Positions 44,540 through 56,935 are shown, counted from the first letter of the stretch. The stretch is 64,000 nucleotides of DNA from Cristatella mucedo (GCA_009760855.2 WPIO01000050.1:538501-602500), one strand, 5' to 3'. Notes: generated from the sequence alone by a model not told the origin. A program made the numbers and translations.

Positions 44540-45025
44540 ATAGGTTATTTGAGGCCGATAAACTTATCACTTAGGAGGGTGGAGAGTGAAATGTAACGGA
44601 ATGAGTTATGCCTAACTAATTTACCATACTTTTTCCTTTATCTTACTCCATAGTCCCAAATCGCCTACCTAGTACTTCCTCCAAAGCCTAGAACTCCCTT
44701 TCGACCTGTCTCAGCACATCTCCTGAATTTACAGCGTTTAAAAAGAACTTAAAAACACACCCATAAAGGACTGCATCTAGTGGGCTCATTTGATCTGTCT
44801 TTTATGTGCTTAAGGTTGCTGACACTGTGAATGCTGCCACTAACCACATTTGCATGCTGAAACTATGCTTGTCACACCTCACCATGTTATTCATGCTGTT
44901 TGCTATCAAGCATGGTATTACTCTCCATTTCATAGCATTTTCCCTTGCAGCAAATTTAAAGTGCCTATGAAGAGATTGAGTTATCTGAGGTCTCCGTTTC
45001 ACGCGCAAATATTACTATTAATATG
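44540..45025 (+). mobile_element. LINE subfamily 1, 3' fragment inserted in the repeat array
   Basis: It starts near the AWNSLP region (CCTAGAACTCCCTTTCGACC) and has the full 3' UTR and a drifted tail (AAAGTGCCTATGAAGAGATT). The array resumes right after it at about 45030 in the expected part of the unit. Confidence 0.9.
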
Positions 45026-46839
45026 CAACCTTGGTAACCAACACAGCAGTCCTTAGCAATACACATGACAATGACGGGCACTTCTACGAACATTAATGGC
45101 CTATCCAGACCGGCATTCACGAGCCTAGATTCTCACGTCAGCTACTTGTCTTCGTTTACCCGTGCTCTAATTAGCCTATTCTTATCATCGACTGAGACCG
45201 CGACCAAACCATCAAATACATCTACGTCGCAGATTACCGAATCATACGATATTAACGCTATTACGACACCTAGTATAACGAACACAAGCGACCAGTACTC
45301 ACTAAGCTGGTCATCCGGCATCCTTGACACGACTGCTATGAATTCCCTGTTGTCTACCTTTGCCTTTTCCATGGATTTTTCTACAGCGTTCAGCATACAA
45401 CTAAGCAAGTTGCTACAGCTGCAAGGCAGTCTTCTACGACAAGTTCTCTTCACTATCCAACAACGAATGCTTTAACAGTCACATAAGGTCCTGTCAGCAC
45501 TGCAGCGACAAGCCTAGAATCGACCACTAGCCCTCCATCGTTGTCTAGCCCTACTCCGGTCGAAAGATTCTAAGAGACGACTAGGACGACGACTGAAGCA
45601 TCTGCTGCATCCACGGTTCACGCTTCGGAAACTGGTGAACTTAACGCGATGACGATGAATGTTTCCACAATCACTAGCAACTCATATTCGCTGAGCTTAC
45701 AACCTGGAATAAAAGAAATGACTGGCATTTTGACGTTGACTAGCACTGCTTCCATTAACGAATCTTCGACACGGTTAGGCGAGGACGCTATTAACCTGCT
45801 ACATCAACACTGGAGTTCTCAGCACTCTAGATGATAATGACTGACTTTTCAACGATTAAAAATGGCCTACACAACACAGCATCCACGAGCCTGGAATCTA
45901 ACGTTAGCAACTTTCCTCCGCCTATATCGGCAGTAGTCAGCCTATCCTCGTCATCGACTGAGACCGTGACTGAACCCTCGATCAGGTCTGGGCTTCAGGC
46001 TTCAGAAACATACGACACTAACACTACGACGTCAGCTAGTACATCGAGGTCTAGCGACCAGTCGTCATTACGCTATGCATTTGCAAGCCTTGAAAAGACT
46101 GCTTCTACTTTCGCGTTTTCCACCACATCGCTACAATGTAGTGATCGTGAACCACCGATGCATATGCAGCGTTCAGCATGACAACTCAGGAAGTTGCGAT
46201 ACCCACGATGCACTCTTCCGAGAGAAGCCAGCTTTACTCGCCAACGACAAATGTCTTAACAGTCACTGATGGTCCAGTCAGCACAGCGGCCACGAGCTTA
46301 TAGTCGAATGCTAGCCCATCGTCTTCGTCTAGCCTTGTGCCGGTCGAGCAATCCTATGCGACTACCGGGACCATGAGTGAAACATCTGCTACGTCTACCG
46401 CTCGAGCTTTAGTAACTGCCGACCTTCATATGACGACGATTCATTGTTTCCACAATAAATAGCAACCCATTGTAGTTCCTCTCGCAATCAGAAATGCAAG
46501 AAACGACTGGTACACATTCGACGTAAACAAGCATCACTTCTATCAATGAATCTTTCTTATTGCTTGGGGTGACCCCTATGTAACCTTCTACACCAGCCGT
46601 GCTGTCCACGGCGGTATACACGAAAATGATAGGCGCTTATGTAAATGTTAATGGCAAAATAAGCACGCCATCCCCAAAGGCCGGAAATTAGCAGTATCCA
46701 CTCGTCTTCGACCGCTTCTACTCTAGTCAATCAATTCTCTTCTTTTAATGAGACGGAGACTCAACCAGCTAGTAGGACTATGTCTCATGCTTCGGAAACG
46801 TGCTATGCTAAAATTGCGATGACAGCTAGTATTACTACA

Positions 46840-47085
46840 GAAACCTCCGATATTGACAATACGACGACAGCTAGTAGAAGGACTTCAATTGATCAATCCT
46901 CACTTGATTCGGCATCTTCCAGCCATTACACGACTGCTACCGATTCCACGTTACCAACCATTACCTTAGCCACGGAATTCACTACAGCTTTAAGAGTAAC
47001 AACTAACCAAGGTACTTCACCTACCAGACAGTCTTCTGCTACAAGCCAGCTTTACTCGCCAATGGCGGTTGCTTTAACATTCACA
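46840..47085 (+). repeat. Homogenised patch inside the decayed array
   Basis: About 245 bp match 42422-42665 with only scattered differences, while the sequence on both sides is strongly diverged. This suggests conversion from the intact units. Confidence 0.82.
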
Positions 47086-48644
47086 GAAGAATCGTCACTA
47101 GGCTCTGCATCTGCCCCCATCAAGACAAATGTTACCAATTCTACGTTGTTTACCACATCTTTCATTACCGATTTCTCTACAGCTGTCAACATGCTGACTC
47201 AGAAAGTTACGACACCAACAAGACAGTCTTTCACGAGAAACCAGCTTCACTTTGGAACGACAGATGTTTCAACTCTAACTGAAGGTCCAGTCAGCACAGC
47301 AGCCACGAGCCTAGAATTGATCGCTAGCCCTTCATCCTTGTCTAGCCCTACTCCGATAGAATATTATGCGACGACTGGGACGACGACTGAAACATCTGCT
47401 ACATTCACAGCTCACTGTATAGCAACGGACGACCTTAATATGATTACCATAAAAAGTACCACGACCGCAATCATGAAGTTGTCGTTCAGCCCAGAACCAG
47501 TAAATGCAGAAACGGCTCGTAAAAATTCTACTGCGGCTAGCAATGCTTCCGTAAAGGAATATTCCACACAGTTCCGTGTGAAGACTTAGCAGGCTGCAAC
47601 ACCCACAGTGCACTCGGCAGTGATATACAGGACAACGAAAGTTGCTTCTACAAACACAAATGGCCTATCCACCACAGCTTCCACGAACCAAGAATCTAAA
47701 GCTACCCAATCTTCTCTGTCTAGCCCTCCTCTACTTAGCGAATTCTTATCATCAACTGAGACGGCGACTAAGTATCCAATACATTTACGTCGCAGGCTTC
47801 AGAAAAATACGATGTCAATGCTACGACGAGAGCTATTATAACATGTTCTAATGACCGATTGTCAATCAGCCCTGCATCCGTTAGCCTTGATACGAGACCT
47901 ACCACTTTTAAGTTGTCAACCTCAGCTTTTGTCACTGATTTCGCTATAGCGTTTAGCGAGTCGAATCAGCAAGTCACGACTCCTAAAAAACAGCCTTCCG
48001 CTACAAACCAGCTTCACACAGCAACCACAGGCGTTTCAAAAATCAATGAAGGTATATTCAGCACAGCTGGCACGAGCCTGGAATCGAATGCTAGCCTCTC
48101 ATCGTTGTCTAGCCCCGCTCTGGTCGAATGAGTGTATGCAGCAATTGGAATGTTGACTGACACATCTGTTACATCTACAGCTCATGCTTCTGCAACTAAC
48201 GACCTTATCACTACGACGGTTAATTTTTCCGCAGCCAAAAGCAATCCATTGTTGTTCGATCCATAATCAAAAAGTCAGGAAACGACTGTTACGCGTTTGA
48301 CGTTGTCTAGCGCAGCTCTCATCAACGAATTTGACACACTTTTTGACGGGAAGAGTCAGCAATCTGGATCACCTAAAATGCACTCCCCAGTGATATACTC
48401 GAAAACGAGAAACTCTTATACAACAATAAATGGGCTATCTAATACAGCATATACAAGCGTAGAATCGAATGCTACTCATTTATTGTCGTCCAGCCCTGCA
48501 TACGTCTTGGAATCATCTGTGTTGCCTGTGAGGTCAATTCAACTGTCTTCTCCATCTACCATTTTGTCTCCATCAACACATCAGCTTAAAAATCTAACGA
48601 CCGATCGTTTCGCAACCACTATCATGTATCATTACCACTATGCC

Positions 48645-48830
48645 GACCTGAATTGGTCTAGCGGATAAGGTGCTCGCCCCGACCAAGGTCTGACTGAGGT
48701 TGTGGGCTCGAGCCCCGAGGCATATGTGAAGCGCCTGAATAGAGATTAAGTCCTCTTGGGGCGCTATATAAATGAATTAATTTTTAATTATATAATTATA
48801 TTTATATATATATATATATATATATCATCC
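48645..48830 (+). mobile_element. tRNA-derived SINE, family 1, copy 2
   Basis: TGGTCTAGCGGATAAGG (A-box region), GTGGGCTCGAGCCCCGAGG (B-box region), then GTGAAGCGCCTGAATAGAG and a LINE-like tail to TATATAAATGAATT, followed by AT-rich sequence and (AT)n to about 48826. It splits a repeat unit. Confidence 0.88.
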
Positions 48831-50495
48831 TATTGTCGTTTAGCGCAACGACTGCTAGCTTAGAAACGACTGCTCACACTTTGTGTTTGGCAAGCACCCC
48901 ATCCATCGCCGATTTGTCTACATTCGGCCTGATCACACAGCAAGGTGCTACACCTAAAAAGCCGTCTCCAGCAACATACCAGGTTAATACGGCAACGACT
49001 ATTGATTCGAAAACCAAAATTGGCCTATTCAGGACGAAATCAATGACCCTGGAGTCAACAGCCACTTTTCCATTGTCTTCTAGTCCCGCTGTAGTCACCA
49101 AATCCTATGAGTCAATTGAGGCCCTGACTCATCCATCAGCTAAATCTGCTACGAATGCATCAGCAATCAAACAGCTCAACTTGATAGCTACCGGTGCTTA
49201 TACAAAAACCATCAAACTATCATCATTCAGAGCAGAATAATAGCAAGCCTTGAAACAATACCTACGAATTCAAGGTTATCTAGCACCCCTTCTAAATAGA
49301 CCAAATCGGCTACACCGATCGGCGTGACGACGGAACAAGGTGCTACGCCTGCAATGCAATCTTCAGCTGACTACATGCTTAGCACAAATTTGACAGACAT
49401 TTCTCCAACCACACGTGGCCATGTAAGTACACCCCTCTTGAGCACACAAATAGCCACTGCTACTTCTTTCTCATTGCCTGACTCTTCTTTAGGCACCCAA
49501 TCCTCTGTGTGGACCGGGAATTCGATTAAAAAATTTGCCACATTTGCACTGCAGGCTTCAGCAACACACCAAATGAACACGTCGACCGGTATTTCAAAAA
49601 ACACTACCTATACATCGTCATTGACCTCAGCATCCAAGCCTGCCAACGACTGCTACCTCTGAGATGTCGTCTAGCACTGCTTCCGTCACTGCATCGTCGA
49701 CATCGTTGGGCGTGACACCTCAGGAAGCTGCTATGCTGACAGCGAAACCATCCGCAACATACCTGCTTAAAACGACAATGGCAGATGGTTCCACAACAGC
49801 AAATGGCCAAATCAGCACAGCACTCATGAGTTTCATCGGAAATGCTACCTCTGTATCGTTTTCTAGCCCGGCTTCAGTCACCCACTCCTCTGGGTCGACC
49901 GGGATTGTGAATGAAAGATCTTTTGCACCAACGGTGCAGGCACACCAGTTTAACACGACAGCGACCGACGTTTTAACGACAGGAAATGGCTTATTAAGTA
50001 TACCGAATACGCACCAAGTATTTGACAATGCTAATGCTAGTCAGTAAAATTCATCTAGGCCTCTTCAAGTCAACCCATCGTCTACGCCGTTTGGGACAAT
50101 GGTACAGCAACCTGCTGCACATACTGTGCAAAAATCGCTGACTCACCAGATTACCGCGATGCAGACATGGTTAGCAACAACTAAAAGGGGTTTATCATCG
50201 CTCAGTATATCGCTAACTAGCCCGGGCACGTTCGCAACACTTCTGACTATGCCCAGCCGAACTTTAGTCTCCCAATCCTTCTTGGATATCGGAATGACCA
50301 CCCAGCCATTTTCTGCAGCCACTAAGCAGGCATCACTGGCATACCAGCTTACGGCGACGGCGACTGTGAATTCTGCGATATCTAATAGCCCATCTTTCAT
50401 CAGCACAGCAACTGTGAGCTAAGGGGCTACTGCATACCCAATGGCCTTTACAAGCCAAGTTTCGATCACTGTAACCGCAAATGGCACCTTCAGAG

Positions 50496-51403
50496 GTAGA
50501 TACTAGTTTTAAAAAGCATTATATAGTTGTAATATTTTACATCATCGCTAAGTGCAGCTCTAAATATTTACTTCTTGGCCGTCGTACGAAGTGTTCAGCA
50601 AACATGGGCAGGAAGCCATTTAAAGAGAAGCTGTGCCGTTTAACAAGATGGTATGCCCATTCGAGCTAATTAAAAGGGAAGCGTTATTAAATGCGTTACT
50701 AGGCCTCCACGTCCGGACAGAGCTAGAGTTTCTGTGGAATGTTCAAGGTTTGTGACTTACTTGTTTACGCACGCATTGATGTAGATCATGCCAGACAAAG
50801 CAAGGTATCCTAAGCCCAGGTGCAGCGATATAAATACAGCTACGACTCCTGTTGAACAAAGAGCTTTACAACCAAATAGAACTGATATAGTACTCTTTTA
50901 AACAATCGGAAGTGATTCAACCTTGGTGATCTTAATGCATTAAAAAGATCCCGCTCAAATCATCAGATTGTACTATGTGAGGCTCTTTATTAATTTCCAG
51001 CATCACAGCTTTATATGCGAGAAACAGCCTCTAGTGGGGTTAGCTGAGGTCCGAGTTAGGAACCTGATTAAAAACTCACGCCACTTTGCTTCGTCGCCAT
51101 CTGAATCTTGGTAACTTTTGTCGTGGCTGCCATCGCTGTAACGTAAAGCTGAATTAAAAGAGCCGAGCTTATTAGCAACTGCGGATAGAATACGAGACGT
51201 ATGAGCAAGGCAGACAGATGGTTTTCAGTCTGCACCGGAATAGAAACCTTAGTCAGGTCACGACGAGCTTAACGATCGAAAATACATTCTTCATAGGACC
51301 AATCATATTGTGTCTTCATTTCTATTGTTGGCTCTGCTATCAGCCTGCTCTCTTAGAGTGCTTGTATGCCTTTCTTCTATTGGTCACTCTGGATGCTTCT
51401 ATT
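50496..51403. other. Intron sequence, no gene recognised
   Basis: The first 50 bp match 52789-52840 (intron start after the paralogous donor). The rest is unique-looking. Confidence 0.5.
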
Positions 51404-51905
51404 ATACTCGCTCAGCTATCTCTCTCAGCTCTTGCTCAAATCTGGCTCAGCTAAGCTTTCACTCAATTCTGGCTCAGCTCTGGCTCAGCTCTGGCTCAGC
51501 TCTAACTCAGCTCTATCTCAGCTTTGGCTCAGCTCTGGCTCAGCTCTGGCTCAGCTCTGGCTCAGCTCTGGCTCAGCTCTGGCTCAGCTCTGGCTCAGCT
51601 CTGGCTCAGCTCTGGCTCAGCTCTGGCTCAGCTCTGGCTCAGCTCTGGCTCAGCTCTGGCTCAGCTCTGGCTCAGCTCTGGCTCAGCTCTGGCTCAGCTC
51701 TGGCTCAGCTCTGGCTCAGCTCTGGCTCAGCTCTGGCTCAGCTCTGGCTCAGCTCTGGCTCAGCTCTGGCTCAGCTCTGGCTCAGCTCTGGCTCAGCTCT
51801 GGCTCAGCTCTGGCTCAGCTCTGGCTCAGCTCTGGCTCAGCTCTGGCTCAGCTCTGGCTCAGCTCTGGCTCAGCTCTGGCTCAGCTCTGGCTCAGCTCTG
51901 GCTGT
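51404..51905 (+). repeat. 11-bp minisatellite, CTCAGCTCTGG type
   Basis: About 34 near-perfect 11-bp units fill 51530-51902, with variants before that. All frames are open and give SALAQLWLSSG repeats, which I do not regard as a protein. The array is homologous to 1562-1995: flanks match and shared variant units (TCGCTCAGCTC versus TGGCTCAGCTC) link the two. Confidence 0.93.
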
Positions 51906-51959
51906 AGCTCACTGTCTCGCTCATTGTCTCGCACATTCCCTCGCTCATTCCCTCGCTAA

Positions 51960-52160
51960 TTGTTCTGCTCCTACTGACTTCAGTTTTCGTCCAAATCTGC
52001 GTGGAGGCAATGGAAACTTTGAACGAAGCCGGCCGACAGATGATTGTGCGAGAGTCGTATCGACTAGAGAAAAAGATCGGTCAATAGTGCTACGGCAGGC
52101 GAGAGTCGGCAGTAGCCGAAGTTAAAAGCGGCCAGCTCACCTGGTGTCCCGAATCAGTAG
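51960..52160 (+). repeat. Segmental duplication flank, copy 2
   Basis: Matches 2000-2190 (GTGGAGGCAATGG versus GTGGAAGCATTGG, GGCAGGCGAGAGTCGG in both). It resumes at 52378-52440 after the inserted LINE. Confidence 0.75.
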
Positions 52161-52377
52161 TGCTTATGCGTGCTGACACGGTGGATGCTGCCACTAACTA
52201 TATTGGCACGCTGACCCTGTGCATTTCACCCCAAACGATGTTATTCATGTTGTTTATCAAGCATGACATTACTCAGCATTCAATCGCATTCCCCCTTGCA
52301 GCAAATGTAAAGCGCCTAGAAAGAGATTGAATTCTCTGAGGGCGTTTTATCAAAAGTATTATTAATATTAGTAGTGG
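52161..52377 (+). mobile_element. LINE subfamily 1, 3' UTR fragment inserted in the duplication
   Basis: TGCTTATGCGTGCTGACAC to the hairpin tail and an impure (ATT)n. It interrupts the match between 52160 and 52378. Confidence 0.92.
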
Positions 52378-52473
52378 TAATCGTATTTCGCTACTAGTTT
52401 TTCAATCTCGCCTGCGGCATAAGGCTCTTAGCCAGGCTGTTGAACGGATGTCAACGAGCTTTCGATGCTGCAG

Positions 52474-52788
52474 CGTTAAAAGGCATCGAGAGAGGGCTTC
52501 CTACGATATCAGCATCCTCTGACTCTGATACGTCGACGGCATTGACTCATTTTACATCCGACAGTTCCGTGGCAACGGCCGTTGCTGCATCGGCTCCAGC
52601 TACGGCCGGAAACGGCCAGCCAACAACTAATGACAAGCAGAGCATCCCAGAAACTGAGATTAGCCCTGGTGCTTCGAACAGCCCTTTTTCAACGACACTA
52701 GTGCAAGAGCCCAACAGCAATCCCCTACGTTTCCTGTCCTCAACAGAAGCAACAGAGCTTCCTGCAACCACAATTGGCACGTTCAAGG
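52474..52788 (+). CDS. Gene B Ser/Thr-rich exon (phase 1 in and out)
   Basis: After GATGCTGCAG (or GTTAAAAG before 52483, same phase) the peptide reads GIERGLPTISASSDSDTST and ends SSTEATELPATTIGTFK at donor AGG|GTAGGT. It is Ser/Thr/Ala-rich without cysteine. Sequence just upstream (52378-52470) matches the start of module exon M1, but that frame has a TGA here, so this locus is a module copy whose start is broken. Confidence 0.5.
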
Positions 52789-52856
52789 GTAGGTACTACG
52801 ATTTAAAAGCATGTTATATTGCATACCAAAGGTAAGTGAATAACGATTTCCAAGCG

Positions 52857-52898
52857 AATATCCCAACATCAATATCCCAACATCAATATCCCAATATG
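52857..52898. repeat. AATATCCCAACATC 14-bp repeat
   Basis: Three direct copies. Confidence 0.85.
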
Positions 52899-52909
52899 TC
52901 GCGTCACGA

Positions 52910-53390
52910 CGTCTGCTGACTCGACCACATTTAAAAGAAACTAAAAACGCACCTATTTATCACAGCATTTAGTGGGTCCATACTAGTGATTTAACAGCCT
53001 CTTTTTTATTGCAACTGAGAAGCCTTGATGGCTATCACCACCGCTTGCAGTAGCAATAAAAAATTTCCCATCGCAGGATTCAAACCCACTACCTCTAGAC
53101 CGAGGTCGTGAAAAGCGAAAGCCTCACCTAGTGTGCCATCACGGCTCACCATGTGATTTTTGCTTTATGTGCTCATGCCTGCTGACACTGTAGATGTTAC
53201 CAGTAACCATACTTGAATGCTGACCCTGTGTTTGTGACTCCTATCCACGTTATTCTTGTTGCTTATTGAGCATGCTACCACTGACCTTTCGATCGTACTT
53301 TCTGTGCAGCAGATGCAAAGCGCCAAGAAAGAGATTGAGTTCTCTATGGGCGCTTTATCGAATGCATTATTATCATTATTGTTCTTGCAA
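52910..53390 (+). mobile_element. LINE subfamily 1, 3' fragment split by a SINE
   Basis: LINE sequence at 52915-52982 (ACCACATTTAAAAGAAACT to AGTGGGTCCA) resumes at 53156 and runs to (ATT)n at 53365-53385. Confidence 0.9.
52985..53156 (-). mobile_element. tRNA-derived SINE, family 2, copy 1
   Basis: On the minus strand: TGGCACACTAGGTGAGG (A-box), GTGGGTTTGAATCCTGC (B-box), then a body ending AAAGAGGCTGTTAAATCAC. GTGATTT at both ends is a likely target-site duplication of LINE sequence. Confidence 0.85.
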
Positions 53391-54899
53391 TGGTAACTCT
53401 AAGTTAACGCGATTAAAAACGTGGGTTATTTTACAATTTCCAGCCGGTCGACCTATCCTCTAACCTCGAGACGAAGGATCAACAGAGCTTCAGGCCGTGC
53501 GCTTCTCGGCCTTGCTAATCGCAAATCTTGCCGTCTGCTGACGATGTTTTCTTTGCTGGCTGACATAAATGCACTCTCTATTTCATAATGATGCCATTGT
53601 GCGCCATCTGGTGCCATCCATAAGGCAGCTAATACTTACAGTGCGGGATCCAAATATTCTGCGCCCGGGGGCAATCAACAGACAACTCAAGCGCAAATGA
53701 TGTTATAAGAAAAGCGATGACAATAAATGCAAATACAACGTGCAAATCATAGGACGAAGCGGTACATTTTGTATACTGTGGGCTGCCTCCTGTCTTATCC
53801 TACTAAATGCAACAAGCATGCACAATTGCTTGCTTGTTCGTCTCAAATGGGTCTGGGAACTGCAGTGGTTTTCAAAGAATAGTCTTGCTTGCAGCATCGG
53901 GACACAGTGAAGTTCGGGTTTTTTATATCGCAGTTATCCCTCGTAAAATACATCTCCATGAATGTTTCAGGAATTTCTCAGTAATGGTGAAGATTTAAGG
54001 TGCAATATATGCTTTTGCTTAAGAAGTATGCCAGACCTGGTTAGAGACAATGTAAGACAGCGAAAGCTCAGTCGGAGCGAGAAACTGCGATTCTCGAAGA
54101 TGCACTAGAAACATATAAGTCTGTTGCTGAAGTCGTGAAAAATGCAGGATACGTGAAAGCCATAGTGAACTTAAGTAACAACAAGTTTACAGTGAGATTT
54201 TGAGAAGGTAGTTCAACTTTGATCAAACGCATTCAGCGAGCCGAAAGTGCTAAAACCTCTCGAATTTAGTTAAATAGAAATTCCCCAGTCCATGTTGACT
54301 ACATAGTGCTGTTTGGCAATTTTTCGTTGGTACCGTGCCCCGTCGATTTCTTGAATCCGTTTTTAACCACGTCAGGCCTTTTATTGTGTATGCTCTAAAT
54401 AGAATGATTGAAGCACTTAATGATTACTATGAAGTTGCCCCACTTGGTTATTGACATAGATTGTTGGAGAAAGGAGACTTCGTGAATCCAGTAAATCTTA
54501 CTTTCCAGGGCTAAGGCAATGCTACCAAATAATACCCATTTAAAATGCAGCTAGGTCGTAAATATAAACTGGCTCCAAGTACTGCCAATTAATGGTCATT
54601 TCATATTTTTATGCACTTTGTAAGCGATCCAAAGCGGTACCACTCAATATATATAAATATTGCTCACTAGGAATTATGTGCTCGATTGAAATTGAAAAAA
54701 ACGGAATTTGTTCGGGGGTGAACTACAGGCTGCTGCCGTGGTTCGAGTGAGTACATTTCACAACCATTTATATCGCCTACACATATATGCTCAGTCTAGG
54801 TATATAACTTATATAACTTCGGATTTCCAACACATCAAAATTGCATAGCCATCTAATTTATGAGGGCTTGCTTTTTCATTCTTTTGTACATTAAAGATA
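53391..54899. other. No gene recognised
   Basis: About 1.5 kb of unique-looking, fairly AT-rich sequence. No exon or repeat that I can support. Confidence 0.45.
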
Positions 54900-54919
54900 C
54901 AATTAACAATAAAACATTT

Positions 54920-55660
54920 GTTATAGTACGCTCGGCGCTCAATCTATTTCTACGCTCTTTACGTTAGCTGTAAAAAGAAGCGTGATCTCACGACTCCTAG
55001 CTAGCTAAACACGATAGCATTGTTAGCAGTGGCTTTTACTTTAGATATTAATCGTTTCTGCTTGAGATTTTGACATACCAGAAGCCTTCGGAGAAACGAA
55101 TAGTAATAACAATAATAAAACACTTGATTTATAGCGCTCAGAGAACTCAAACTCTTCTAGGTACTTTACATTTGCTGCAAAAAAGCATGATCACATTATT
55201 GGCTGTAGGTAAGCAAACAACAAGCATACAGTGGTTGAAGGTAGCATGTAAGGGCTCAGCATGCAAATATGGTTAGTGTGCAACAGCATAGTGTCTGCAC
55301 GAATAATCACACGAAGGACATATCACATGGACCCAGTAAATTTTGTAATAACTAGATGCTTTTTCAATTACCTATTAAATATAGTACAGTCAGAAAATGT
55401 CACAATCCAAGTCAAACGTGAGTTCCAGGTTTTGGATAAGAGAAACTAGAGGCAATGTCTCGAAAGGATTTGAGGTTCCCACGAGGTATAGATAAACAAT
55501 TGGATTGAGAAACGCGAGTGGTAATATGCTTAGCCAGGTTGGGGAGTGGAACTGAAAGGTAAGCTGAAGCCAAAGAATGAAGGGACCTAAAAGTGAGTGA
55601 CAAATTATTGAAGTTTATGCTTTGCATCTATCTACGTTTGCGACTCCACAAAGCCGTGCA
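54920..55660 (-). mobile_element. LINE subfamily 1-like, reversed fragments
   Basis: A short decayed tail lies at 54920-55030. A longer reversed copy lies at 55100-55660, with tail, 3' UTR and C-terminal coding text (NLSLTFRSLHSLASAYLS, IPRGNLKSFRD on the minus strand). Confidence 0.82.
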
Positions 55661-55689
55661 GAATTTAAGGGTGTTACAGAGTGTTACGC

Positions 55690-56935
55690 AGGTGAGTTTA
55701 GTATAGCACACTAACAGCCTGAGAGGCTTTCGGTACACATTCCGTTGCCATCAGACTTTGCCTCACGCAACAAAGAGAAATTGGGAAGCATAGCAGAGTC
55801 AGGAGAGCAGTCGAGGTAGTGAATAGCATGGAAGTAGCAGCCCAGGACCGCTGAAAGGGATGAGCCATAGTCGGCAGCAGCAGAGTATTTGTCGTTGTGT
55901 AAGAAATGTGGGAGCGAGTTCCACAGTCTAGGAACGGCAGAGCTAAGTCTTCTGCCGCCAACGGTCTTAAAGCAGAGTGACTGAACGGCTAATTTATTCT
56001 CTTCTCCATACAGGATCTGAGGGCACTAGTAGGCCGAAACTGGTGCAGCAGTTCAGCTAGGTACGAAGGAGCTAAGCCGTGGTGGGCCTTGTGGGTCAGC
56101 ATAAGAACTTTGTTCGGTATACGTTGCTTAACCAGCATCCATCGAAACTTTTTTAGCAAAGGAGACACGTGCTCAGACCTCTGGGACTTGAAGACTAGCC
56201 TTGCAGCCATATTCATAGCCAGGTGCAGTCGCCTAGTTACTTTCTTAGGTAGCCCAGCCAAAATGGAATTACAATAATAAAGCCGAGACAGAACTGAGGA
56301 GCAAATTAAATTTTTTTCGAGACACTGTGAAAGACAACTCCTAATCTTAGATTGGGATCAGAGGTGATGGCTCGCTGTAGAAGCAGTCTTCTAATGAAGC
56401 CTGTAAAATTTAGGCAGCTGTCGAAAATGATACCTACATTTCGAGCACGTGCTGACGATCACACAACAGCATCACCTGTCAGAAGAGCAAAGCCTTTTAA
56501 TCCAGCCACACGCTTAGGAGGTCCTACGATCAGCAGTTCGGCTTTATCGTCATTTAGTTTTAAGAAGTTTTTCGACATCCAGGATCGAATGTCGGCAATA
56601 CAAGCTTCCAGTTTCTCAGTTGCTGCAGCAGATTCCGAGGTTTCTAATAAAAAATACAGCCGAATATAGTCAACATAAAGGAGATATCCTATTCCACGAG
56701 CCTAAATCACTTTTCCCAGAGGTTGGTTATATGATTTTAGATGGGGAGGAGAGAAGACGTCGTATTCTAAATGCGATCTGCTTGTGGTCAAACGAGCTGC
56801 ATTTGGTAAAACTAGTGATGATAGGGTGCCGTCGTTGGGAAAATTTTGGTGGAATACGGAAAATTCCCTTCCGTCTTCGCGTTGATCAAAAAAAGTTGGT
56901 CTGCTCATTTACCTGCTCCCGAGTGAGAGGCTGAG
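55690..56935 (-). mobile_element. LINE subfamily 2, reversed C-terminal half
   Basis: Minus-strand pieces read MAGLPKKVTRRLHLAMNMAA, RLVFKSQRSEHVSPLLKKF, KVLMLTHKAHHGLAPSYLAE, then LLLPTMAHPFQRS and LLCFPISLCCVRQ, plus SFKLNDDKAELLIVGPP-like text near 56530. It has several breaks. It is the best C-terminal example of subfamily 2 and confirms the identity of 6403-6853 and 7471-7804. Confidence 0.88.

Larger units (their letters stand above)
45026..50495 (+). pseudogene. Decayed 3' half of the mucin repeat exon
   Basis: Repeat units continue at roughly 771-bp spacing (markers near 45068, 45831, 46621, 47629 and 48400), then become shorter and more diverged. Open pieces such as 45831-46181, 46780-47589, 47859-48131 and 48833-49240 are separated by stops and frameshifts. 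The end at 50495 (CAGAG|GTAGATACTAG) matches the donor end of exon 52474-52788 (CAAGG|GTAGGTACTACG), so this was once the 3' end of a phase 1 exon. It holds a SINE at 48645. Some open pieces could still be used as small exons, but I see no strong acceptors. Confidence 0.75.

Noticed and set aside
51310-52125. Long frames of SALAQLWLSSG repeats
   Set aside because: Present in three frames at once because of the 11-bp period; the match to 1562-1995 is at DNA level and includes non-coding flanks.
53990-54500. Possible old coding remnant (AEVVKNAGYVKAIVNLS-like text)
   Set aside because: Short, interrupted and without a recognisable family; not enough to call.
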